DNA of 64,000 nucleotides from NCBI RefSeq assembly GCF_004834005.1, contig NZ_STFF01000004.1:248001-312000 (forward strand), given 5' to 3'. This DNA is from Niastella caeni (GTDB lineage: Bacteria; Bacteroidota; Bacteroidia; Chitinophagales; Chitinophagaceae). Positions 50,978-60,092 of the stretch are shown piece by piece. Positions within the stretch are counted from its first letter, which is position 1. The number at the start of each line of letters is the position of its first letter. A program made the position numbers and the translations under genes. The notes under the pieces were generated by a model. It was not told where the DNA came from, searched no databases, and saw only the letters and a list, made by a program, of their open reading frames with translations.

Positions 50978-51763
50978 TCAGCCGGTAATTTTTTAGGAGA
51001 AAAAACATATGAGATAAGGCGGGATGGCCTGGTACTCAGTAAATGCAACTATCACGGCGGCTTAACCAGTTCGTGGCACTATCATGAAAATGTATACCTG
51101 TCTTTTATATTGAATGGCGGCTGTATGGAGGAACGAACTAAAGAAACTAATGAATACGATACCGGCCAATTTGTGTTTTATAATAAAGGCGAAAAGCATA
51201 ACAACAAAAACTATCAGCCTGGCTCCTGTATTTTCAATATTGACATAAGTGATGCATGGTTCCGCCAGCATGATGTCCAATTTTCTGATCAGTCCATTGT
51301 CTGCATCAATGATCCTTCCTTAAAAATTTTAGTGGTCAGGATGCTAAAAGAATATGCGGAAGAAAGGAACCATTCATTTTTAGAAATAGAATCCCTGCTC
51401 ATGCAGTTACTATCATCATTGAGCAAAAAAATAGAGAAGCCAGCTAAAGAACCGGTATGGGTTAATCAGCTCCGGGATTTGTTGCATGATCAGTGGCAGG
51501 AAAATTTTTCACTCGCAGAGTTATCACGGGTAATTAAAATACATCCCATCAGTATCTCAAAGCATTTTCCAAAATACTTTCAATGCACCCTGGGTGAGTA
51601 TATCCGCAAAATAAGAATTGATAAATCACTTACGCTCATAAAGAGTGGTAAAGAAAACCTTAGCGGAATTGCACAGACCTGTGGCTTTGCGGATCAGAGT
51701 CATTTTATCCGTGTATTCAAGCAGCAAACAGGCTTTCTGCCCAAAAGGTACATGAAGATGTAG
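50966..51763 (+). CDS. AraC-family transcriptional regulator
   Basis: This 265-aa protein has an N-terminal cupin-type sensor region at about 10-100 (S-S-W-H-Y-H-E-N-V-Y-L-S-F-I-L-N-G-G). The C-terminal AraC double HTH spans about 165-262, with helices S-L-A-E-L-S-R-V-I-K-I-H-P-I-S-I-S-K-H-F and the family signature I-A-Q-T-C-G-F-A-D-Q-S-H-F-I-R-V-F-K. The next gene on the same strand, 48 bp downstream, is an S41 protease and a plausible target or operon partner. Confidence 0.9.
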   Translation: MLQFSAGNFLGEKTYEIRRDGLVLSKCNYHGGLTSSWHYHENVYLSFILNGGCMEERTKETNEYDTGQFVFYNKGEKHNNKNYQPGSCIFNIDISDAWFRQHDVQFSDQSIVCINDPSLKILVVRMLKEYAEERNHSFLEIESLLMQLLSSLSKKIEKPAKEPVWVNQLRDLLHDQWQENFSLAELSRVIKIHPISISKHFPKYFQCTLGEYIRKIRIDKSLTLIKSGKENLSGIAQTCGFADQSHFIRVFKQQTGFLPKRYMKM

Positions 51764-51811
51764 GCAAATCTGGTTCTATTTTGTATGCGTTATAAGTAGT
51801 TACTTTGCCTT

Positions 51812-53908
51812 ATGAATAAGATTTTCTTTCTACTGCCCATCATCTTTAGTGTGTGTATTGTTTTCGCACAAGAAAAAAGTTACACAACCAAAAGAACTGC
51901 GACTGCACCCATTATTGATGGATCACTAAATGATAAAGCCTGGAATGCGGTCAGTTGGGGAAAAGATTTTGTGCAGGCCAGCCCGAAGAAAGGAGACAAA
52001 CCTTCGCAAAGTACACAATTCAAAATACTGTATGATGCAGCGAATATGTATGTGGCCATCCGTTGTTTTGATAATCCTGATTCCATCACTAAAATTCCTG
52101 TACCAAGAGATGGTTTTTCGGGCGATTGGGTGGAGATCGAACTTAATTGCAATGAAGATACCAGCACGGCACATTCTTTTACCGTCACTGCCTACGGAAC
52201 AAGAGCCGATGAATTCATAGCTAAAGGAGGTGCTTTGTGGGACAGTAAGTGGAACCCGCAATGGGAAACAAAAACAGCCATTGATAGATCAGGCTGGACG
52301 GCTGAAATGAAAATACCCTTTAATCAATTCACCCATAATGGATCATTTACAAAAGTATGGGGTCTTCAATTCACCAGGCGAATGGTAAAAGGGGGTGAAC
52401 GCAGTGCGTGGAAGTTATTGCCTGATATAGAATCCACCTGGATTAATAACTATGGCGTGCTGCATGGTATAGAAAATATTACTGCAAGTCAACTGAAAGC
52501 AAAGGCAGTATATAACGATAATAAATTGTATAGCATAGCAGAGCTACAAAACGATTTTAATGTAATTAAAAAGATACTGGAAGGCACCTATCCATCCTTA
52601 TACCGGTTTTATTCAAAAGCAGTGATGGATAAATTTATACATAACACTTATCAAAGTATCAATAAACCCATGACCGAGTTAGAATATTATAAACTACTTG
52701 CACCGCTGTTTGATAAGATAGGAGATGGTCATACCAAATTCTATATGTCGTATGATTACCAGAATTTATCTGCAGTTTCGATTAAAAAATTGCCATTACA
52801 ACTTTATATAACAGACCAGCAAGCCTATATCCTTCAGAATTATAGTGAAGAAGCAACACTTATACCCGGCACTAAAATCTTATCCATCAATGGCAAACCA
52901 TTCAGTGAGATTTTGACAGATCTGATGAGCTACTTAACATCTGATGGTTATAATGCAACAAAAAAATATAACAACATCGGCCAGCGATTTGGCTATTTGT
53001 ATTCATTGTTGGATACAGGCAGTGAAGACATCATTCTTGAAACTATTGCAGCGGGAGGGAAAAAAATAGAAGAGGTGAAAGTAGCGCGGCTCTGTGATAA
53101 GGACATTACAAAAAACAGAACAGCCAGGTATCCTGCATCCCAAAGGAATTTTGAATTATCATTCCCGGTTACTAACGCAGCATTATTAACAGTAAAAACA
53201 TTTACGGATGACAGGGCCTTTATGAAATTTTTTGACACATCCTTTGCAGCGATTAAGCAAAAGAACATTCCTAACGTAATCATCGACCTTCGTAATAACG
53301 GCGGTGGTAATGATTATAACGGGGCTTATTTGTTTTCCTATCTCACGAGTAAACCATTTAAGTATTACAGCCGTTTTGAAACAGCCGTGTCTGCTGATCC
53401 TCATTCGGTGGACAGCATCCCCTGCTGCATCAGCCATGAAGACCTTAACTTCCTCAATGAAATATCGGTACCCGACAGTGCCGGTGTAAAAGTAATCCGT
53501 AACTATAAAGCATCGCGACAAAAAGATCCTGCACTGCTTCATCAGCCTGCTGAAAATAATTTCAAAGGCAATGTATATGTTTTGATCAACGGTGGCAGTT
53601 TCTCCTGCTCTAGCGAATTTTGTTCTGTTGCCGATTTTAACAGCAATGCAATATTTGTAGGCGAAGAAACAGGCGGTGGTTATTACGGTAACACCAGCAA
53701 TATGTTCAGGGATATCATACTTCCCAATACAAACCTTCGATTGAGCATTGCCTTCATCAAATACCTTAGTGCCGTGGAAGGATCCACAGCCGAAATCGGC
53801 CGTGGTATCATGCCCGACTATCCGGTAAAACCTACTGCACTCGATATAAAAAACGGAGTTGATAAAGAATTGAAGTTTACGCTGGAATTAATTAATGGGA
53901 AAAAATAA
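51812..53908 (+). CDS. Secreted S41-family peptidase with N-terminal CBM9-like domain
   Basis: This 698-aa protein has a signal peptide ending V-F-A-Q. A CBM9-like beta-sandwich spans about 30-220 (A-P-I-I-D-G-S-L-N-D-K-A-W; L-Y-D-A-A-N-M-Y-V-A-I-R). A helical linker follows, then a C-terminal S41 (tail-specific) protease domain at about 440-690: V-I-I-D-L-R-N-N-G-G-G-N, the Ser cluster G-G-S-F-S-C-S-S-E-F at residues 594-603 that should hold the nucleophile, and V-G-E-E-T-G-G-G. Bacteroidetes S41 proteins are periplasmic or outer-surface peptidases. The carbohydrate-binding-like module is an unusual partner and could direct it to a glycan or act structurally. Confidence 0.85.
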   Translation: MNKIFFLLPIIFSVCIVFAQEKSYTTKRTATAPIIDGSLNDKAWNAVSWGKDFVQASPKKGDKPSQSTQFKILYDAANMYVAIRCFDNPDSITKIPVPRDGFSGDWVEIELNCNEDTSTAHSFTVTAYGTRADEFIAKGGALWDSKWNPQWETKTAIDRSGWTAEMKIPFNQFTHNGSFTKVWGLQFTRRMVKGGERSAWKLLPDIESTWINNYGVLHGIENITASQLKAKAVYNDNKLYSIAELQNDFNVIKKILEGTYPSLYRFYSKAVMDKFIHNTYQSINKPMTELEYYKLLAPLFDKIGDGHTKFYMSYDYQNLSAVSIKKLPLQLYITDQQAYILQNYSEEATLIPGTKILSINGKPFSEILTDLMSYLTSDGYNATKKYNNIGQRFGYLYSLLDTGSEDIILETIAAGGKKIEEVKVARLCDKDITKNRTARYPASQRNFELSFPVTNAALLTVKTFTDDRAFMKFFDTSFAAIKQKNIPNVIIDLRNNGGGNDYNGAYLFSYLTSKPFKYYSRFETAVSADPHSVDSIPCCISHEDLNFLNEISVPDSAGVKVIRNYKASRQKDPALLHQPAENNFKGNVYVLINGGSFSCSSEFCSVADFNSNAIFVGEETGGGYYGNTSNMFRDIILPNTNLRLSIAFIKYLSAVEGSTAEIGRGIMPDYPVKPTALDIKNGVDKELKFTLELINGKK

Positions 53909-54100
53909 GCGAACCGCTATGCAGTTGTGAGCCGACTGTGTCAGCTACCTGCTGAAAATCTTTGTTTCCATTAAACGCCTTAAAAAATGAAGCATTAATA
54001 CATTTATTGATATTTATTCCAAAAAAAAAGCTGCCTGTTTTTTGGTTCTTGTCATGTCATAAAATATTTATTATCAGGTTTTACAATTATATAAGCATCC

Positions 54101-54262
54101 TTCAATAAACAGTCTTTCTGGCTTTAACACCAGGCGCTGCAAGGTTTCTTTTAGTTTATATAATGGGCGCCGGTAACCTACTCAATAGAACAGTCTTCCT
54201 GATTTTATCCAGGCGCTGCAAGGAAGTGTAACGATTAGACGCCCATAAAAAACTTAATATAT
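54101..54262. repeat. Two imperfect 81-bp tandem repeats downstream of the IS110 element
   Basis: Unit 1 (from about 54101) and unit 2 (from about 54182) share TCAATA, AACAGTCTT, CTG-TTTTA, CCAGGCGCTGCAAGG and a closing GGGCGCC / GACGCCC. CTGG-CTTTAACA-CCAG in unit 1 and CTTCC...GGAAG in unit 2 can form small hairpins. The two units are too few and too different to be a CRISPR array. The surrounding 53909-54397 stretch has no gene. Confidence 0.6.
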
Positions 54263-54367
54263 TGTATAACCTAATTTGTTTCGTAACTTTTATAAGCCGT
54301 GGCCAAACATACCCGGGCAATGCTGGCGAGCAACCCGGTAGGGATAACCCGGCCGATGGAATTATTC

Positions 54368-54400
54368 AATGCCGGTCGAGTTTTCCTCCGGCATTTTTTA
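54368..54400. terminator. Hairpin next to the IS110 transposase stop
   Basis: AATGCCGG (54368-54375) and CCGGCATT (54388-54395) pair around a 12-nt loop. TTTTTTATTT follows on the plus strand, 2 bp before the end of the minus-strand transposase gene. It can act as a terminator of plus-strand transcripts entering the element, or be part of a structured element end. Confidence 0.55.
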
Positions 54401-55180
54401 TTTAATTCCTGAGCCTATGCCCTTCAAAACGCTTTTCGTATCTGGCCCCACAATGCCTCTTTGATACTCTTTTTGATTTTTCCATACAAACCTTATTCGC
54501 CCTAATAGGTGTTTGCCTATTCTTATTATCGCTTTATTCTTTTCCATTCGCCTTCGGTATTCATTGTATTTCATCAGCATGGCCGGATCTTTCATCAAGG
54601 CCGTCTTTAAGGCTTCCGTTTTATAGTCTGCCTTTTCTATTGCATTCAGATATTTCTGGGTCCAGCGTTCGTTCTCTAAATTCAATTTCACCCCACTGAA
54701 CATCAGCGTATGTTTGATGCGATTTTTACACATGGTTTGATCTTGTACCAGCCGGTATCGCTGCCTTACCAACGTGCGCGCCTGTTCCATCTCTATATCC
54801 GGTATATAAACGCCCTTCAGGTTGCCCTGTGATAGTTCCCGGCTTAGTTTGCGAGCATCCCGCTTGTCATCTTTTCGCTTGCGTTCCTTGTCACTACTTG
54901 GTACATCGGCTGCATTCACAACTATACACGATATTCCCAATTCCTCCAGCGACCTTTGTATCCCAAATCCACAAAATCCCGCTTCATATACCACCCTTAC
55001 TTTTGCCCCGGGATAATGTTTTTTACAATACCCTGATAATAAGGACGCATCGGGGTTCTGACTAAAGCCCCTTAACTCTATCCCGCCCATCCGGCAGTTT
55101 ATTTTCCAATTCTTCTTGTGGGCGTCCAGCCCGCAATAGATCGTTTCTCCCGTAAACTGCAGTTTCCTAACTTTACACAT
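54398..55180 (-). pseudogene. IS110-family transposase lacking the serine (Tnp_20) domain
   Basis: This open frame encodes 260 aa; family members usually have 320-400. The N-terminal RuvC-like DEDD domain is complete (Y-C-G-L-D-A-H-K-K; V-Y-E-A-G-F-C-G-F; K-R-K-D-D-K-R-D-A-R-K-L). After the coiled-coil region the sequence jumps from E-A-L-K-T-A-L directly to K-D-P-A-M-L-M-K-Y-N-E-Y-R-R-R-M-E-K-N-K-A, the normal C-terminal end. The intervening about 110 residues are absent in frame; they hold the P-G-I-G motif and the catalytic serine of the transposase_20 domain. The element should therefore be unable to transpose on its own. Confidence 0.85.
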
Positions 55181-55248
55181 GGTTCTTGAGTTTTAAGTGT
55201 TTGGATTTTTGTTGACACTTTAATTTAACACTTTAGTTCAAGAACCAT
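55179..55248 (-). ncRNA. Structured leader of the IS110 element, start codon inside the stem
   Basis: ATGGTTCTTGA (55179-55189) and TCAAGAACCAT (55238-55248) form a perfect 11-bp stem, extended inside by AAGTGTT/AACACTT. The stem covers the transposase start codon region. IS110-type elements carry a structured non-coding bridge RNA in one non-coding end. This hairpin could be part of such an RNA or a translational block; its size is smaller than known bridge RNAs. The sequence from 55249 to 55526 holds no gene. Confidence 0.4.
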
Positions 55249-55526
55249 TTTTTTCACCTGCTCAACCCTCCTGACTCTGCACCCTTTCATACATAAGACC
55301 TACTCACTTTGAATAATTCTTTATTTATTTATAGCAAATACGCTTTGATATTCAATAGTTATTCCCCCTGGGAATCACTTTGCTTCAAATGCGTACACTT
55401 AACCGTCCGTTTTCGCACGGTTTTTAAAGCGTGGTGCTTCTGAAAGCCTTGTTCATCAATGCTTAATGAATTGGCATAACCATTGGGGCCGGTTGATCAA
55501 TGGCCTAAAACCTTAAAACCTGCTTT

Positions 55527-57920
55527 ATGTTTAGGAATTATTTAAAAACTGCATGGCGGAACCTTCAGCATAATAAAGTTTATTCTGCAATAAATATTGG
55601 CGGTATTGCCATCGGGGTTGCCACGTTTTGGCTTATTGGCTTATACGTGATCGATGAAATGAGCTACGATCGCTCCTTTGCCAATGCCAATCGCATTTTT
55701 CGTGTGGCCCAACATGCAACCTGGCAAAGCGGAAGTATGAATATTGTGCCTACTTCTGCACCATTTGCCAATGCTTTTAAAATAACATTTCCTGAAGTAG
55801 AAGACGCTGCAAGAATCGATATTGAAGGCGGCGGGGTAATTAAATACGCCGACAAAACCATTAAAGAAGACCATATCTGCTTTGCAGATAATTCGTTGCT
55901 TAATTTATTCGATTATCATTTTTTATATGGCAATAGCAAAACTGCCCTTGTTCAACCTCAATCAATTGTTATAACAAAAACCCTTGCCGTAAAAATTTTT
56001 GGCGATGCTTCCAAAGCAATTAATCAAACAATATTGTTTGGCAGTAACAGCTATCCCAATAAGGTTACCGGTGTAATTGAAGATATGCTGGCCAATTCTC
56101 ATTTGCAATTTAGCGGTTTGCGTTCCTTTGGCGATGCTTTGAATATGGATGGGTGGAACAATACTTATCTATATACTTATCTTCTTCTTAATAAAAGCAG
56201 CGATATAACTTCGCTTCTGAATAAATTGCCATCCTTTGAAAATAAGCTGGCAAAACAACTGAATTATACACAATTTCATATAGAGCTTCAGCCGCTTACC
56301 TCCATTCACCTGTATTCAAACTTAGACTACGAATTAAGCAACAACGGAAGTATAAGTCGTGTTTATACATTTATAGTAATTGGTATTCTGATATTGCTTA
56401 TAGCTTTAATCAATTACATGAATCTTTCTACTGCACGTGCTTCAACACGTGTAAAAGAAATAGGAATCAGAAAAGTGATCGGCTCTGAACGCAGGCATCT
56501 TATTGTGCTGTTTATTTCAGAAGCGTTGCTTGTTACTTTCATTGCAGCAATACTTGCTTGCTTTCTTGTGCAGTTTAGTTTGCCCTTTTTCAACCAGCTT
56601 TCAGGTAAAAATATCGGCATCTGGAATTTTGGCACGGTTAACACTATTGCCTGCATTTCCATTTTTGCATTGATCACGGGTTTTATCAGCGGCAGTTACC
56701 CTGCCCTCTTTCTTTCCCGTTTTAAATTAATACCATCTTTAAAAGGGCAGTTGGGCAGCATGCATGGCAATATAATACTTCGTAAATCGCTTGTCGTATT
56801 TCAGTTTGTGATCGCAGTTTGTTTAATCAGTGGTTCATACATTATTTATAAGCAAATGCAGTATGTGTCGCAAAAAAAACTGGGGTTTAACAAAGAGCAA
56901 GTGCTTACGTTTCATATAGACGACATGAAAGTACGCACCAAAACATCGGAGCTAAAACATGACTTACTCCAAAACGGGCTTATTGAAGATGCGGCCGTTG
57001 TGGGCAACCCTATCGGGAACAATGACCTCAATAAAAATGGTTTTCGGTTCGAAAGGAATGGCGAAATTAATTCATCATCTCAACTTGCAAACAAATTGTA
57101 TGTAGATGAAGATTTTATAAAGACAATGGACATTCATTTACTTCAGGGAAGAAATTTTTCAAAGGATATATCAACAGATAAAGAGGATGCCGTTCTTATT
57201 AACGAAACATTGATGAAAACGCTTGGTTATACCAATGCCATAGGAAAGAAAATGCAGTACCCTACCCCATCCGGTACCGTAAATAACATGATTATTGTTG
57301 GGGTGGTGAAAGATTTTCATGCATATTCATTGCAGCATAAAATTGAACCAATGGTAATGATGATGCCGCCTAATGATAAGGAAAAGGACAACCTGTACGT
57401 AAAGCTGGCAAAGGGTAAAACGGCGCAGGCTATAGCTTATCTGAAAAATACCTATACCCGTTTTGATAAAAAAAATACAGCCGACTTTCACTTTCTCGAT
57501 GAGAATTTTCAAAAGCAATATGCGGGTGAACAGAAGCAGGAGCAACTATCGCTTTCATTTACTGTGCTGGCATTTATCATTGCATGCCTTGGTTTATTAG
57601 GTCTTGTAACTTTCGCCACAGCACAGCGCAAGAAAGAGATAGGCGTAAGAAAAGTGCTGGGTGCTACGGTACAATCTGTCACCATACTGCTAAGCAGGGA
57701 ATTTGCAAAACTTTTATTTGTTGCGGCTATAATTGCCATTCCTGTTTCCTGGTTTATTATGGACAAATGGCTACAGGATTTTGCCTACCGCATTAATATA
57801 GAATGGTGGATGTTAATGCTAACCTGTAGCACAACGATATTCATTGCATTAATTACAGTAAGTTTCCAGGCAATAAAAGCTGCCATTATTAATCCCGCGA
57901 AAAGTTTAAGAACGGAGTAA
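55527..57920 (+). CDS. ABC transporter permease, MacB/FtsX type
   Basis: This 797-aa protein has two repeated halves, each with a periplasmic MacB-type domain and an FtsX domain. The first helix region is N-K-V-Y-S-A-I-N-I-G-G-I-A-I-G-V. Helices around residues 285-305, 335-360 and 385-410 include S-T-R-V-K-E-I-G-I-R-K-V-I-G-S. The second set near 675-790 includes Q-R-K-K-E-I-G-V-R-K-V-L-G-A. This double E-I-G-x-R-K-x-x-G motif is typical of Bacteroidetes permeases of this class, which act with a separate ATPase in efflux or mechanotransmission. No ATPase gene is adjacent. Confidence 0.92.
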   Translation: MFRNYLKTAWRNLQHNKVYSAINIGGIAIGVATFWLIGLYVIDEMSYDRSFANANRIFRVAQHATWQSGSMNIVPTSAPFANAFKITFPEVEDAARIDIEGGGVIKYADKTIKEDHICFADNSLLNLFDYHFLYGNSKTALVQPQSIVITKTLAVKIFGDASKAINQTILFGSNSYPNKVTGVIEDMLANSHLQFSGLRSFGDALNMDGWNNTYLYTYLLLNKSSDITSLLNKLPSFENKLAKQLNYTQFHIELQPLTSIHLYSNLDYELSNNGSISRVYTFIVIGILILLIALINYMNLSTARASTRVKEIGIRKVIGSERRHLIVLFISEALLVTFIAAILACFLVQFSLPFFNQLSGKNIGIWNFGTVNTIACISIFALITGFISGSYPALFLSRFKLIPSLKGQLGSMHGNIILRKSLVVFQFVIAVCLISGSYIIYKQMQYVSQKKLGFNKEQVLTFHIDDMKVRTKTSELKHDLLQNGLIEDAAVVGNPIGNNDLNKNGFRFERNGEINSSSQLANKLYVDEDFIKTMDIHLLQGRNFSKDISTDKEDAVLINETLMKTLGYTNAIGKKMQYPTPSGTVNNMIIVGVVKDFHAYSLQHKIEPMVMMMPPNDKEKDNLYVKLAKGKTAQAIAYLKNTYTRFDKKNTADFHFLDENFQKQYAGEQKQEQLSLSFTVLAFIIACLGLLGLVTFATAQRKKEIGVRKVLGATVQSVTILLSREFAKLLFVAAIIAIPVSWFIMDKWLQDFAYRINIEWWMLMLTCSTTIFIALITVSFQAIKAAIINPAKSLRTE

Positions 57921-58011
57921 GGTTTCAAGGTCCGAAAAGTTGCCATTTCCTGTTTAGTTCCAATCTTGATTTTCCCAGGGCGCGTTAAAAATGAATTTCT
58001 ATTTTTTGATC

Positions 58012-59721
58012 CTACTTTAGGGCTACACTGATCATTTTGCTGTCTGGCTTTGCCAGAAATTTGAATTTGACGGCGGGCATAAATAGTTTGTTGCTACTTA
58101 TCCTGCCAAACCTGGGCATGGAAGTGGGTTCTCCATTATTTGAAAACAAATAGCGCCTGGTGAATTTTCCTGTATTCATATCAAGCTTTATATAAAAGCA
58201 ATCACTTTTGTACAGGTTAACTATTTTTTTTGCTTTATCGTTAACAGATGTAACACTGCTATTTCCGGAATGATCGTTCAGCACAAATCCCAGTTGGTTT
58301 CCATATTGTATACAGTTGAAAGATGAAAAAAACGGCAGTTGAGCCACCACCCGCGAAAATTGGCCCAAACGGGGGGCGCTATAAAAGTCGGGGCTGCCCT
58401 GTCCGCCATTTAATTTACCTATATCAATCATTTCCATTTGTCTTTTAGGTAACATATTTACCCAGCTGATCTTAGCAGCGGCGTTTATTTTTACCGCGAT
58501 AATATTTCCACAGATGTATATAAACTGGCGTCTGTCAGATGTCATTCCCTGTGAATGATCCGGGCCCAGACTTGCATGGCTCGACCTTTGAATATACTGC
58601 TGGTATTCTGCAAACAGGATCAGTGATTGTGAGTTCGGGTCGGGAATGGCATTGGTAAATACATAATGTTCTAAAAAATCATCATCATTTTCCGCTTCAA
58701 CAGCTTTTTCAGTTTTTCGGCTTTCTTTTTCATCATCATCGTCTTCGTCAAATGTTTTACCGATCATTGAACTGCTTAATTCCCTGGCATCTCCTTCAAT
58801 GATCTTGCCACTTGCAGGATCGATTGTATAAGTAAATAAGCCGTTCAGTTCATTATTACCGGGACTTTTTGTATAGAACCCTGCCAGCAATATTTTATCG
58901 TTCAACGGGAACAGATTCAGGCTGGTAGCATACAAACCGTCTTTTGTTACAGGAATATCATTTTCTTTTTTTCCATTTGTGTTGTAATTAAAAAGCACTA
59001 CTTTTTTAAAGGCTCTTTTCTTTTTCTTATTGGCCGGCTCAAATTCTTTCCCGGCAATAAATATTTTATTTCCGGATTTTACAACGGCATCCAAATCGAA
59101 AGAATTGCCTGCATAATCAAAATGAATATCACCCACTGCACGAAAATTGGTGTCCAGTAATTTTATCTGGTAATTGCTATTGGCGGTTACCAGGCCGGTA
59201 GCCAGTATAAAGCAGGATGAGTCGGCCGATAAAGTAACTGCATGATGAAATTCGTCCCTTGCTTTTTCTTTTTCAAAGTTTCCCAGCACGTGCCATGAAC
59301 TTGTTTTCTTACCGGTAAACTTATCAATGACGGCAGCGCTCAATTCACCCCTTTTTTCTTTATTATCAAACTGGCTTGCAAAAACATACAGCTTGTTATT
59401 CAATAATATAACGTTGTCTACGGTACGATTTTCAAGTTCATCTGCCGTGTTGTAGATTATTTCATACTTTGGTTTAAAATGTTCATCATACCTGCAAAGT
59501 TGCATACTGAGGCCCATCATGTTCCGCGTCATTATAATTGACTTCTTCAAGAAAAGCTGCATGGTATACGTACCTGATCCATCTGACCCTATGACGCGGG
59601 GAAAGGTGGTTATGTCTGAAGGTGCTTTTGCGTTTTCACTAAATTTTACGACAGGTGTCTGGGCAATTGAAAAAATGGAAAAAAGGAGACTGGCATGTAT
59701 AATCAAAATTTTGATTCCCAT
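58012..59721 (-). CDS. Large secreted protein of unknown function
   Basis: This 569-aa protein has a signal peptide ending S-I-A-Q. The mature part has many evenly spaced short strands (for example L-L-N-N-K-L-Y-V-F-A-S, L-S-A-D-S-S-C-F-I-L-A and F-P-L-N-D-K-I-L-L-A-G), suggesting a beta-propeller. An acidic low-complexity insert lies at about 318-345 (D-E-D-D-D-E-K-E ... E-A-E-N-D-D-D). No sorting domain, catalytic motif or known family is recognised. It is monocistronic, with a terminator-like region shared with the ABC permease at 57921-58011. Confidence 0.7.
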   Translation of the reverse strand: MGIKILIIHASLLFSIFSIAQTPVVKFSENAKAPSDITTFPRVIGSDGSGTYTMQLFLKKSIIMTRNMMGLSMQLCRYDEHFKPKYEIIYNTADELENRTVDNVILLNNKLYVFASQFDNKEKRGELSAAVIDKFTGKKTSSWHVLGNFEKEKARDEFHHAVTLSADSSCFILATGLVTANSNYQIKLLDTNFRAVGDIHFDYAGNSFDLDAVVKSGNKIFIAGKEFEPANKKKKRAFKKVVLFNYNTNGKKENDIPVTKDGLYATSLNLFPLNDKILLAGFYTKSPGNNELNGLFTYTIDPASGKIIEGDARELSSSMIGKTFDEDDDDEKESRKTEKAVEAENDDDFLEHYVFTNAIPDPNSQSLILFAEYQQYIQRSSHASLGPDHSQGMTSDRRQFIYICGNIIAVKINAAAKISWVNMLPKRQMEMIDIGKLNGGQGSPDFYSAPRLGQFSRVVAQLPFFSSFNCIQYGNQLGFVLNDHSGNSSVTSVNDKAKKIVNLYKSDCFYIKLDMNTGKFTRRYLFSNNGEPTSMPRFGRISSNKLFMPAVKFKFLAKPDSKMISVALK

Positions 59722-60092
59722 TGATAAGGTTTTATATAGGTGAATAAGGCAACAGTACTGTTAAATATACAAACTTATACGAAAATCAACTCACGGTAAA
59801 AAATACCTGATAGCAGGTATTTAAACAGGTAGAAGATTATACGAGAGGAATAATATATCTAAGGGTCTGAATTTCAACAATGTTATTAAGAAGCGAGTTC
59901 CCGTATAACCGTTGACGGGGAACGAGCAGAAGTTTCGACAAAAGGGAATTTTGCCGCAACTACACTAATATCAACATTTGCCTTTTTACCAGGTCACTTA
60001 CAGCAACGCATGTTCGGGCAGGATAAGGAGCCTGAAAGTAAGTGCGGAAACCAACCCTTTGTGTTCGGTATAGATTGTTATTTATTTCGCCT
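59722..60092. other. Non-coding interval with two hairpins
   Basis: No gene is supported. AAATACCTG / CAGGTATTT (59801-59822) forms a 9-bp stem with a 4-nt loop, and GTTCCCGT...ACGGGGAAC at about 59898-59927 forms a second. The first may terminate transcripts in either direction. The minus-strand side should also hold the promoter of the gene ending at 58012. Confidence 0.5.

Noticed and set aside
54101..54262. CRISPR array
   Set aside because: There are only two units, they are imperfect copies along their whole length, and no cas gene is present.
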